DNA from: a virus
Length of the DNA stretch: 64,000 nucleotides
IMG/VR virus record: IMGVR_UViG_3300037847_005729
Span: 1 to 64,000 of that record
Strand: one strand, 5' to 3'
The notes beneath the pieces are model-generated. The model ran no database searches. It worked only from the letters and a program-made list of their open reading frames with translations, and was not told the origin of the DNA. A program made the translations under genes and the position numbers. Below are positions 25,414-33,490 of this stretch, in pieces (positions within the stretch are counted from its first letter, which is position 1; every line of letters starts with the position of its first letter).

Positions 25414-26912
25414 GTGATTTTTCCAAATATAATTTAACACCAAGTGCTAAACAAGCCATAGTAGATGCACAAATATACGCAGACACAAAAGGTCATCTCA
25501 AAGTTATTGACTTGCACCTTTTTTATTGCTTATTAGACCAAGAGAATATTAATATAGACCACTGCCTAGATGAATTTGGGATATCCAAGAGTGTTTTACA
25601 AGATACTTTAGATAAAATTTTAGATAGCTATAAAGAGCCTAGAAGAAAAAAGTTTATATTTGCTCCAGAAATATTTGATATACTTGATTTTTCAGTAAAA
25701 ATTGCAAGATTGAGTGATCATGGCGGTGTAGGGGTAGACCATATATTTCTATCAATATTGACTACAAGAGACCAAATAGTTGGTTTTTTAACTGCCTTAC
25801 AGATAGATATTTTAACAATGGTTCCATTCTTTAAGGATATTTTAAGAAATGGGGCAATAAAACAACCGACAGCTAACAAAGCAAAACCAAAATCATCTAA
25901 CTCTGATGGTATAAATGAGTGGTGTGAAAATATAAACGTTAATTTATCTAAAAGAAAAAGACCAGAAATATTCGGAAGAGACAAGGAGATAAGTAGGTGC
26001 TTTGAGATTTTATTAAAGAAAAACAAAAGTAATGTAATACTAGTTGGTGACGCTGGCGTAGGTAAAACTGCGATAGTTGATGGTATAGCCGAAAAAATTA
26101 TTTTTAGATCTTGCCCAGAGCTGTTGCTTGAAAAAGAAATAATATCTCTAAGTTTAACTAATTTAGTTGCTGGATCTATGTATAGAGGTCAAATGGAGGA
26201 AAAAATTAAAAAAGTTCTGTCATTTTTTACCAACAGTGATAAGTATGTTTTATTTATAGACGAAATACATACAATCATAGGAGCGGGTAGCTCTGAGGGT
26301 GGATTGGACGTTGCTAATATTTTAAAACCCGTTTTGTCTAGAGGGGATATTTCCGTGATAGGAGCTACAACTAAAGAAGAATATGATAGATATTTTGGCA
26401 AAGAGTCGGCACTTAAAAGAAGATTTGAAAAAGTTGATGTTAAAGAGCCTACCAAAGAACAATGTGCTAGATTACTAAAAAATACCAAGTTTTCTTACGA
26501 AAAGTTTCATTCTGTTAAGTATTCCGACAAAATGATAGATTTAATTATCGATTTGTGCGACAAATACGAGCCCAAAAAAAGGTTTCCAGATAAAGCTTTT
26601 GATATTTTAGACGAATTAGGATGCAAAACAAAAATTAAAGAGTTTAAAAGACCAAAAGAGATAATAGAAATAGAGGATAAGCTAATAGAAGCAGAGATTA
26701 ATAACAAAACAAAAGAGCCAGAATACAAAAAAAATGAAAAAAAGTTTAAAAATCTAGTTAAAAAGTGGGGCGAAGGCCTATCTAAAAAGGTTTTTGAGGT
26801 TGATTCAGAGTTAATTTACGAGATTTTTGCTGAGAAAATAGGGGCTAATACTAATTCTATCAAGAATTTAGACAATGTTAGACTTGAGGGTGAAATAGGT
26901 TTTGGGGTGTAA
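25410..26912 (+). CDS. Single-ring Clp ATPase (ClpA/ClpC-like)
   Basis: 500 residues. The N-domain has two Clp repeats (LTPSAKQAIVDAQIYADTKG... and FDILDFSVKIARLSDHGGVG with GVDHIFLSIL). The AAA D1 module has IFGRDKEI, Walker A VILVGDAGVGKTAIVDG near 212, YRGQMEEKIKKVL, Walker B YVLFIDEIHTIIGAG near 280, and ATTKEEYDRYF with ALKRRFEKVDV. The second AAA ring of ClpA/B/C and hence the ClpP-binding loop is absent; a Lys-rich tail follows. An unfoldase with phage-specific targets, or a DNA-replication role, are both possible. ATGA overlap with dnaE. Confidence 0.85.
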   Translation: MSDFSKYNLTPSAKQAIVDAQIYADTKGHLKVIDLHLFYCLLDQENINIDHCLDEFGISKSVLQDTLDKILDSYKEPRRKKFIFAPEIFDILDFSVKIARLSDHGGVGVDHIFLSILTTRDQIVGFLTALQIDILTMVPFFKDILRNGAIKQPTANKAKPKSSNSDGINEWCENINVNLSKRKRPEIFGRDKEISRCFEILLKKNKSNVILVGDAGVGKTAIVDGIAEKIIFRSCPELLLEKEIISLSLTNLVAGSMYRGQMEEKIKKVLSFFTNSDKYVLFIDEIHTIIGAGSSEGGLDVANILKPVLSRGDISVIGATTKEEYDRYFGKESALKRRFEKVDVKEPTKEQCARLLKNTKFSYEKFHSVKYSDKMIDLIIDLCDKYEPKKRFPDKAFDILDELGCKTKIKEFKRPKEIIEIEDKLIEAEINNKTKEPEYKKNEKKFKNLVKKWGEGLSKKVFEVDSELIYEIFAEKIGANTNSIKNLDNVRLEGEIGFGV

Positions 26913-26915
26913 TTT

Positions 26916-26930
26916 AGTGTAAAATATATA
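26916..26930 (+). promoter_or_regulatory. AGTGTAA box 8 nt before start
   Basis: AGTGTAA (26916-26922), then AATATATA and ATG 26931. It lies just after the Clp stop codon, which itself reads GTG TAA. Confidence 0.55.
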
Positions 26931-28061
26931 ATGGCAAGTAGAGGTACAAATAATTTTAAAATAGATAATTATTTAAAAGACAATGTTTTTTTGGATCAGT
27001 CGTCTTCATCATTAGAAAACGACACCTTTTCTAAAAAATACGTTCTTTCATTACTAGCTTCTTGTGACGAATTTAAAAATAAGTTTCTCAATTATTTAAA
27101 TATATCTCAAACACTTAAACTTATTGATTCGAATTATCAGTATGATTTATACTCTTTTACAGACCAAACCAAAAAATATTTCTTAAAGGTTGCGACCTAT
27201 ACTGACGACAACCCATTAAAAAATGAGTATGATAAGTTAATAGAAATACATGGTAAAATATCTGTTATAGCACCTTATCCGGTATTATATAAAAAATTAG
27301 ATGATAGTAACAAAACTTGCATATTAATTTTGTCAGCTGAGAACAGTTTTTCTTTCACGGACTTTTGTGATACTGATTTTTACCACAATATAAAAACAAT
27401 AGCTAACACATTTTCAATCCTTCACGAAAAAACAGAAAAAAGTGTTTCACAAGAAAAAACAAAATTATTAGAAAAAGCCACAAACATTTGTGATTTTGAA
27501 AACAATTTGTCTTTTGAAGATTACGATTTCTTAATGGTGAAAAAGTTTTACAATGATTTAATGTCATTTACGCAAACTTTAAAATCAGATCTTGAAACAG
27601 GTTTAAATTCTTTAAACGAAAACAAGGTTTGTATTTGTCATTGTGACATGTCAAGATCTAGAATATTGTACCGTAATCAGTTTGTTAAATTTATAAATTT
27701 TCAAGACAGCCTTTATTTAGATCTATATTTTGATGTAGCTTTATTTATTTTAAATATTGGTTTATACGATACTGATGTGGCAGATACTTTCTTAGAGCAA
27801 TATCATACTTCTCATTCAAGTATTGATGTTGATTTATCAACCTTCAAAACAAAAGTTAATAATTACTGCCTTGTTTTATATAAATTTATTCTGCTTAAAA
27901 ACATATCTTTGCACATATATGAATATATTGTATTCGCTAACACTAGACCAAGTAAATATATTAGATTTGATAAAGTCTATGAATCTATTAGATGTTTAGT
28001 ATCTAATGATTACCCAGATCTACTTACAACTTGTGATGATTTATTTATATGCCATACTTAA
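26931..28061 (+). CDS. Degenerate APH/choline-kinase-like protein
   Basis: 376 residues. YDLYSFTDQTKKYFLKVATY resembles the N-lobe strand and lysine of aminoglycoside-phosphotransferase folds. KVCICHCDMSRSRILYRNQF aligns with the catalytic HGDxxxxNxL loop but has Cys for Gly and Arg for Asn, and FVKFINFQDSLYLDLYFDVA aligns with the (I)DxE/DWE metal motif without the first Asp. So the fold is supported, while activity is doubtful. Compare the intact kinase domain in the 7996 gene. An AGTGTAA box precedes it. Confidence 0.55.
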   Translation: MASRGTNNFKIDNYLKDNVFLDQSSSSLENDTFSKKYVLSLLASCDEFKNKFLNYLNISQTLKLIDSNYQYDLYSFTDQTKKYFLKVATYTDDNPLKNEYDKLIEIHGKISVIAPYPVLYKKLDDSNKTCILILSAENSFSFTDFCDTDFYHNIKTIANTFSILHEKTEKSVSQEKTKLLEKATNICDFENNLSFEDYDFLMVKKFYNDLMSFTQTLKSDLETGLNSLNENKVCICHCDMSRSRILYRNQFVKFINFQDSLYLDLYFDVALFILNIGLYDTDVADTFLEQYHTSHSSIDVDLSTFKTKVNNYCLVLYKFILLKNISLHIYEYIVFANTRPSKYIRFDKVYESIRCLVSNDYPDLLTTCDDLFICHT

Positions 28062-28705
28062 CACATAACTTACCAACGTTTACTTGTTATATTAGAAACG
28101 AGTACTTATTTAATCACGAAAAAGGGTACGGGGATTATACCTTGTGTGACGTTCACTCCGTAACATCTATAGAGAAAAGAGTACCCTTATTTGAATGTTA
28201 CTTAGATAATGGAGTAAATTGGACAAGACGACCAATTACAGCACTATGTTGGAAAAAGTGTGATCCAGTGCCACTAGAAGAAGCTATGTATTGGGATTGC
28301 TTTTCTCCTTATGTAGATGTAGGTATCAGATCTAGATTAAAAGGTCTAAGGGCGATACTTATAACACCTTCAAACAAAAGAGAGTGGGGTGAGTATATGT
28401 TTACTATAGATTGGGGTTGGGAAAACAAATCTATATTAGATACAAATTTTTCAGAACACCCAGAACATAAATGTGCACATATGTTTAAAATGGAAAATGG
28501 AAACTTTTATGCTTATCCAAACAATCGAATCATATGGCACGACGATGCTTGGGTAGAGAAACCGCTAACTAAAAACCCCGGATATCAAATAGATCAAAAT
28601 TTTTATAGTGTAGAAAACAAAAGAATCAAATATACAGATAATTCTTTTATGACTGAGTTCACCGACTTACATTATACAGAAAAAGAATCAAAGAATGAAT
28701 CATAA
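28049..28705 (+). CDS. Hypothetical protein
   Basis: 218 residues rich in aromatic residues, no recognised family. WTRRPITALCWKKCDPV, YWDCFSPYVDVGIRSRL and WGEYMFTIDWGWENKS suggest a soluble beta-rich fold. It overlaps the kinase-like gene by 13 nt and its 3' end overlaps the convergent 28672 gene by 34 nt. No function is proposed. Confidence 0.6.
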   Translation: MPYLTHNLPTFTCYIRNEYLFNHEKGYGDYTLCDVHSVTSIEKRVPLFECYLDNGVNWTRRPITALCWKKCDPVPLEEAMYWDCFSPYVDVGIRSRLKGLRAILITPSNKREWGEYMFTIDWGWENKSILDTNFSEHPEHKCAHMFKMENGNFYAYPNNRIIWHDDAWVEKPLTKNPGYQIDQNFYSVENKRIKYTDNSFMTEFTDLHYTEKESKNES

Positions 28706-29436
28706 GAATTATTTAATTCGCTTACAGATTCTATTTTCTCATCTTGATCTAATAAGTCGAAATATTTTGATTCATCATCGCACCATTTTCTGCCTGTCCA
28801 AAACTCAAATCCTTGAAATGAGCTTTTGTATTTTGCATGAGTTTCATAACTTGGCCCTAAGTATAGATATTTTAAACCCATTTTTTCTGTTAAATTAATT
28901 TCTTCGTAAGTAGAATATCTACCTAGACCTAGAACAGGATTTTTATAGTCCCAACAAAACTGATGAGAAATTAAACTTTCTCCGACTGGCTCAACAACAC
29001 TAAACGCACAATCATCGTACAATATAAAAAAATCTGTGTCGTTATCATAACTTTCCATAAACTCTTTTTCCGACATCATATCTGAAAAATTTTTGTGATT
29101 TATATAATTTAAATAAATTTTATATAATTTTTTAAAATCTGGATTTTGAGTTATATTTATTTTTACATTGTTTTTAGTTATTTTCTTCCTAGCTTTTTTT
29201 TCTGTGCTTGTAATAGAGTATTTACTTAAATTTATTCTAGATTGTCTACTTTGATACCAGACGATTTTGTTGTCCCTCATAAAATCTGTGTCTTGTTTGT
29301 ACCATATGTTTGATGGGCACCAACCATTATCTAATGCCTCTTGTTCTTCGCCTTTATCAACCGTGGCGCTTACTAACATATGTATGAAATCTGTGTCTGC
29401 CTGCTTGCCACAAATATGGTCAAAAAATAACTTCAT
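28672..29436 (-). CDS. GNAT-fold protein, possibly aminoacyl-tRNA-protein transferase-like
   Basis: 254 residues on the minus strand between plus-strand genes. GWCPSNIWYKQDTDFM, QSRQSRINLSKYSITSTEKK and YKIYLNYINHKN recall the layout of arginyl/leucyl-tRNA-protein transferases (ATE/Bpt: Cys-rich start, 'RS.RR..', 'Y..Y...RH'). The later GLGRYSTYEEINLTEKMGLK with YLYLGPSYETHAKYKSSFQG matches the terminal GNAT half (lGyyi....kmnYK..f.P.e...G). If correct it would tag N-termini for degradation. Remote similarity only. An AGTGTAA box lies upstream. Confidence 0.45.
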   Translation of the reverse strand: MKLFFDHICGKQADTDFIHMLVSATVDKGEEQEALDNGWCPSNIWYKQDTDFMRDNKIVWYQSRQSRINLSKYSITSTEKKARKKITKNNVKINITQNPDFKKLYKIYLNYINHKNFSDMMSEKEFMESYDNDTDFFILYDDCAFSVVEPVGESLISHQFCWDYKNPVLGLGRYSTYEEINLTEKMGLKYLYLGPSYETHAKYKSSFQGFEFWTGRKWCDDESKYFDLLDQDEKIESVSELNNSYDSFFDSFSV

Positions 29437-29474
29437 TGTTTAGAATTTTACACTTTATATAGTATAATAAATCA
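29437..29474. promoter_or_regulatory. Divergent promoter region
   Basis: Minus strand: AGTGTAA (complement of 29448-29454), 11 nt before the ATG at 29436. Plus strand: TATAAT (29463-29468), 6 nt before ATG 29475, with only a poor -35. The two signals nearly abut, so the two genes are probably driven by different promoter classes. Confidence 0.5.
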
Positions 29475-29933
29475 ATGCAATACAATTTATACAAACCAAA
29501 TAGTTATAACTCTGGATGTGCTTTTTCTTTCAAAATCATATCTAAAGATAAGGAGGGTAATGAAACAAAACCAAGTTTCTTAATTCAAGGGATAAAGCAA
29601 GCATCTTGGGACAACAATAAAAAAACTGGATCTTTTAGTGCTAATGCAAAAGACCCAGAAAAAAATATTTATATTAAGTTAAATGAACATGAGGTGGGTT
29701 CTTTAATATATTCTATAGAAAAATATATAGAATTTAAAGCTTTTCACTCTTACAAAGACGATAAAACACAAATATCTTTCAAACCTTACGAAAAAAAGAA
29801 TGGTGGCAATGCTTTTTCTTTTTCAATAGTTAAAAATGGCAGTTTAAAATTTGGTTTGGGTATAGAGTTAGGCGAGGCTAGAGCTTTAGTCGTGCTACTA
29901 CAAATGTTCTTAACTCAGTTTTTTAAATACTAA
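29475..29933 (+). CDS. Hypothetical protein, possible ssDNA-binding fold
   Basis: 152 residues with two similar halves: SGCAFSFKIISKDKEG... then FLIQGIKQASWDNNKKTGSF in the first, and GGNAFSFSIVKNGSLKFGLG in the second, ending in a helix (EARALVVLLQMFLTQFF). The strand-rich layout with a terminal helix resembles PUR/Whirly/MRP-type ssDNA- or RNA-binding proteins. That is fold-level inference only; a structure prediction would decide. The location between replication and sugar genes is neutral. Confidence 0.5.
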   Translation: MQYNLYKPNSYNSGCAFSFKIISKDKEGNETKPSFLIQGIKQASWDNNKKTGSFSANAKDPEKNIYIKLNEHEVGSLIYSIEKYIEFKAFHSYKDDKTQISFKPYEKKNGGNAFSFSIVKNGSLKFGLGIELGEARALVVLLQMFLTQFFKY

Positions 29934-29935
29934 TT

Positions 29936-31627
29936 GTGAAAACAGTATTATTTCATTCAAATAGCTCAAAAGCTTTTACTGGATTTGGTAAAAATGCTAA
30001 AAATATTTTAAGATATTTATATAAAACCAAGAAATATAAAATCGTAGAATTTGCAAATGGCGCAACCTGGGATCACCCAGCGTTACAAAATAGACCTTGG
30101 GAAACACAAGGCACTTTACCTAGTAATCCAGCTATATTAGAGCAATTACAGCACAATCCAGAAGCTCAAAGGGACGCTAGTTATGGAGGTATGACAATAG
30201 ACCAAGCCATATCAAAATATAAACCAGATGTTTATATTGGTGTTGAAGACATTTGGGGTTTTAATGGATACTGGAAAAGAAAATGGTGGAATAAAACAAA
30301 CTGTATGATATGGACAACTTTAGATAGTTTACCAATCTTGCCAACTGCGATAGAGGCGGCGCCAGATATAAAAAATTATTATGTTTGGGCTTCTTTTGCA
30401 GAAAAAGAAATGCACAAATTAGGCCATAAAAATGTTAAAACCTTACCAGGTGCTTTAGATACTTCAACATTTTTTAGATTAAGTGATGATGATAGAGTAC
30501 GTTTAAGAGCACAAAACAATTTATCTAATGAGTTTATTATAGGTTTTGTTTTTAGAAACCAACTAAGAAAAAGCGTTCCAAACTTACTAGATGGGTTTCA
30601 AATATTTAAAAAAGAAAATCCAGAATCTAAAGCAAAATTACTTTTGCATACTCACTGGTCTGAAGGATGGGATATACCTAGATTATTAAAAGAAAAAAAT
30701 ATCAATCCAAATGACATCTTAACCACTTATGTTTGTAAAGATTGTAAAAACTACGAGGTAAAACCTTTTGTTGGCGAGAGTCAAGATTGTAAATTTTGTG
30801 GTTCTAAAAAATCAGTTAATACAACTAATATATCTTGTGGTGTTGATGAAAGTCAGCTAAACGAAGTTTATAATTTAATGGATGTTTATTGTCACCCATT
30901 TACTAGTGGCGGTATGGAAATACCTATTTTTGAAGCTAAGTTAACAGAACTACCCACTCTAGTTACTAATTACTCTTGTGGAGAAGATTCATGTACTCCA
31001 GAAAGTGGTGGCTTTGAATTAGACTGGGCAGAGTATAGAGAGCCTGGCACTCAATTTATTAAAGCATCTACCTCTGCGAACAGCATAGCTAGACAACTAA
31101 AAAAGGTTTATAAATTAAAAAAAGATAAACTTAAATTAATTGGATCAAAAGCTAGAGAATTTACCATTAAAAATTATTCAATAGAATCTGTTGGCAAAAG
31201 ATTAGAAAAAATTATAGATGATATGCCAGATGTAAACTGGGATTTTAAGTTTGAAGATGATGGTCAAAAACTAAAAAGTTTAGAGGACTTACTAGACCCA
31301 GGTGACAGGATTGCAATTGTTATACCTCAATCAGACACTGATGTTTTGTTTATCAATAGCATGATTGACAATTTAAAAAGCTTGTATCCAAAACACGACA
31401 TATATATGTTTGTGGATGATAAATTTACATCATATGCAGATGATCACCCATCAGTTCACAAGGTTTTACCATATAAACCAGAACTAGATAACTTATTATT
31501 TTTAGAGGGAAGATTCGAACACAAAGGTTACTTTGATTGTGCTTTTGTGCCACATGTTGGAACTCAAAAATTTCATAACTACCAACACAATGGTAAAGAT
31601 AAAACACAATTTAAATTATACACATGA
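29936..31627 (+). CDS. GT4-like glycosyltransferase with inserted zinc ribbon
   Basis: 563 residues, GTG start. The GT-B fold shows FHSNSSKAFTGFGKNAKNIL, the donor domain IIGFVFRNQLRKSVPNLLDG, and GGMEIPIFEAKLTELPTLV (the E..(x7)E nucleotide-binding block), followed by YSIESVGKRLEKI. An insertion at ~residues 265-300 carries CKDCKNYE and CKFCGSKK, a probable zinc ribbon, unusual inside a GT4 domain. After residue ~450, DRIAIVIPQSDTDVLFINSM resembles the first half of a GT9 (heptosyltransferase) domain that continues in the next gene. Confidence 0.75.
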   Translation: MKTVLFHSNSSKAFTGFGKNAKNILRYLYKTKKYKIVEFANGATWDHPALQNRPWETQGTLPSNPAILEQLQHNPEAQRDASYGGMTIDQAISKYKPDVYIGVEDIWGFNGYWKRKWWNKTNCMIWTTLDSLPILPTAIEAAPDIKNYYVWASFAEKEMHKLGHKNVKTLPGALDTSTFFRLSDDDRVRLRAQNNLSNEFIIGFVFRNQLRKSVPNLLDGFQIFKKENPESKAKLLLHTHWSEGWDIPRLLKEKNINPNDILTTYVCKDCKNYEVKPFVGESQDCKFCGSKKSVNTTNISCGVDESQLNEVYNLMDVYCHPFTSGGMEIPIFEAKLTELPTLVTNYSCGEDSCTPESGGFELDWAEYREPGTQFIKASTSANSIARQLKKVYKLKKDKLKLIGSKAREFTIKNYSIESVGKRLEKIIDDMPDVNWDFKFEDDGQKLKSLEDLLDPGDRIAIVIPQSDTDVLFINSMIDNLKSLYPKHDIYMFVDDKFTSYADDHPSVHKVLPYKPELDNLLFLEGRFEHKGYFDCAFVPHVGTQKFHNYQHNGKDKTQFKLYT

Positions 31628-32757
31628 GTCACGTAGCAGAAGTATATGCAAAAGATTTGGGCGTACAAATCGGCAAACCAAAAATAACAAATCATTTTTA
31701 TCCAGTTCAAAGCGAAAAATATATAGTTTTTCAAGGTGGAACAGAAATGCAATGCAAGCAATATTATTATTGGGATATAGTGTTTAGTTTAATTAAACCA
31801 CACTTGTCTAAAAACAATATTAAAATTGTAGAAATTAGCAACAATCATATTTTAAATACAAAAGGGGTGGATGAAATAATTTCACCTGCCACTAACAGAC
31901 ACAATAATTATATCATATCTAATTCTATTCTTTACATAGGTTTAGATGAGATTTATATGCATGTGGCAAGTCATTATGATAAACCAATTGTAGCGCTGTT
32001 TTCTAATAATTATAAGGAAAATACAAAACCACTGTGGAACAAAGAATCAAAAACTAGTTTGTTAGAGCCAGACTTTAAGGAATTAAAACCTTCTTTTGCC
32101 ACGCAAGAAAACATAGTTAGGATTAATGAAATAAAGCCAGAGAAAGTTGCTCAAAAAATTCTCGACCTATTAAATATAAAAGAAAAAATTGAGTTTAAAA
32201 CCGTGTATGCTGGTCAAACTTTTCACCTTCCCAAAGTAGAAATAGTTCCTAATTTTTTTGCACACTCTCCAGAACTTCAAGATCAAGAGATTATTTTAAG
32301 AGGGGATTTAAATTTTGATGAACAAAAAATTTACGAATGGTCTACGCAATCTATTTTAACACTACATTTAAAAGATAAAATTAGTGATAATTTACTGCAC
32401 GCTATATCCAAGAGAACCAAACACATTATTTTTAAATTAAATGATTTGGATTTAAATTATAATAAATTTTTTAAAAAAATTACTTCGTATAAAATTTCTT
32501 TAATTGTTATAGTAGATAATAAAGAAATCATTAACGATTTAAGAGAAAAATATTTTGATTTTGAGGTTGTAGAAAGACCACAAACAAAGAAATTAGACAA
32601 AAAAGACAACTTAAAATATATTTCTAAGAAAAAATTTATATCAGACGGTAAAATTTATTTCTCAGAATTTTCTTCTAAAATTGTTGACAAAACAGATTTA
32701 TTTGTTAATAATAGCGATTCACAAAAAGAAATAGAAGATTTTTATATATATGAGTAG
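31624..32757 (+). CDS. GT9-like C-terminal domain protein
   Basis: 377 residues, ATGA overlap with the GT4 gene. KYIVFQGGTEMQCKQYYYWD and LYIGLDEIYMHVASHYDKPIV match the donor-binding half of heptosyltransferases (GT9: 'fiGnDsg..HlAaa...P.valf'), with Asp present. The C-terminal ~170 residues are Lys/Asp-rich with no family seen (TLHLKDKISDNLLHAIS). With the tail of the upstream protein it would complete one GT9 fold split over two polypeptides. Substrate unknown. Confidence 0.55.
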   Translation: MSHVAEVYAKDLGVQIGKPKITNHFYPVQSEKYIVFQGGTEMQCKQYYYWDIVFSLIKPHLSKNNIKIVEISNNHILNTKGVDEIISPATNRHNNYIISNSILYIGLDEIYMHVASHYDKPIVALFSNNYKENTKPLWNKESKTSLLEPDFKELKPSFATQENIVRINEIKPEKVAQKILDLLNIKEKIEFKTVYAGQTFHLPKVEIVPNFFAHSPELQDQEIILRGDLNFDEQKIYEWSTQSILTLHLKDKISDNLLHAISKRTKHIIFKLNDLDLNYNKFFKKITSYKISLIVIVDNKEIINDLREKYFDFEVVERPQTKKLDKKDNLKYISKKKFISDGKIYFSEFSSKIVDKTDLFVNNSDSQKEIEDFYIYE

Positions 32758-33490
32758 TCCAGATAAATACAAAAGAAACGAACATGGTCTCCTAGAATCA
32801 GTTGATTATGTTTTTAATGAAGATGGCTCCGTTAACTGGCGTGCCATGATTAAATCAGAGCATTTATACCCAAACAAAGATTGGTTTGAGTACAGAAAGA
32901 TGCCTGTTCCAGAATCTGTAGAAGGTTTAAATGATAATCAATTACTTATCAAGCTAAGTGGTATCAAAGAGCTAGCTAGACTTCGTGGTTTTCACAATGT
33001 TACATATGACATTTCTGAGTCATCTGATAGTCGTGTTGTAGTTCAATGCATGGTTAATTGGATAGAAAACTATGAAAGCAATGGCACACAGACTTTTGCT
33101 TCCATCGCAAACGCCACGACAAACAATACCAATGGTTTTGCGGCTAAATTTTTAGAGTGTATCGCAGAAAATCGTGCTTTTGTCCGTTGCGTTCGTAACT
33201 TTCTTAACATTCATATTGTTGGTGGTGATGAAATAGATAGCTCTAAAGATAAAAACAAACCAATAGATTTATCTAGCAACTCAAAATCGACCGATATTAG
33301 CCCTCAAGGCATCTTAGCTAAGAACTTGAATGATAAGGTAGGTGTAAGCACCTTCGATGGATTTAAAGACTGGTTGCGTGCTTTATATAAAGATGGTAAA
33401 TATGATGGCGATACTGAACAAGTTAAGACTTGGAACAGCTTCAAAGACATTCCAGCTAAAGATTGCAGAAAATTACTTAAATTAATTTAA
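32750..33490 (+). CDS. Hypothetical protein, possibly a recombination helper
   Basis: 246 residues. VVVQCMVNWIENYESNG, TFASIANATTNNTNGFAAKF and CIAENRAFVRCVRNFLNIHI form a conserved-looking core (AENRAFVRCVRNFL recalls annealing and DNA-repair proteins of phages), followed by a low-complexity Ser/Asp linker and a C-terminal domain ending KDCRKLLKLI. A Rad52/ERF-like annealase is one option but no defining motif is seen. Its stop overlaps the convergent gpJ stop region by 9 bp. Confidence 0.5.
   Translation: MSSPDKYKRNEHGLLESVDYVFNEDGSVNWRAMIKSEHLYPNKDWFEYRKMPVPESVEGLNDNQLLIKLSGIKELARLRGFHNVTYDISESSDSRVVVQCMVNWIENYESNGTQTFASIANATTNNTNGFAAKFLECIAENRAFVRCVRNFLNIHIVGGDEIDSSKDKNKPIDLSSNSKSTDISPQGILAKNLNDKVGVSTFDGFKDWLRALYKDGKYDGDTEQVKTWNSFKDIPAKDCRKLLKLI

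Noticed and set aside
33482-33490. Nine-base overlap of convergent stops as a special signal
   Set aside because: The overlap follows from A/T-rich TAA/TTA sequence at both ends; no hairpin or repeat accompanies it.
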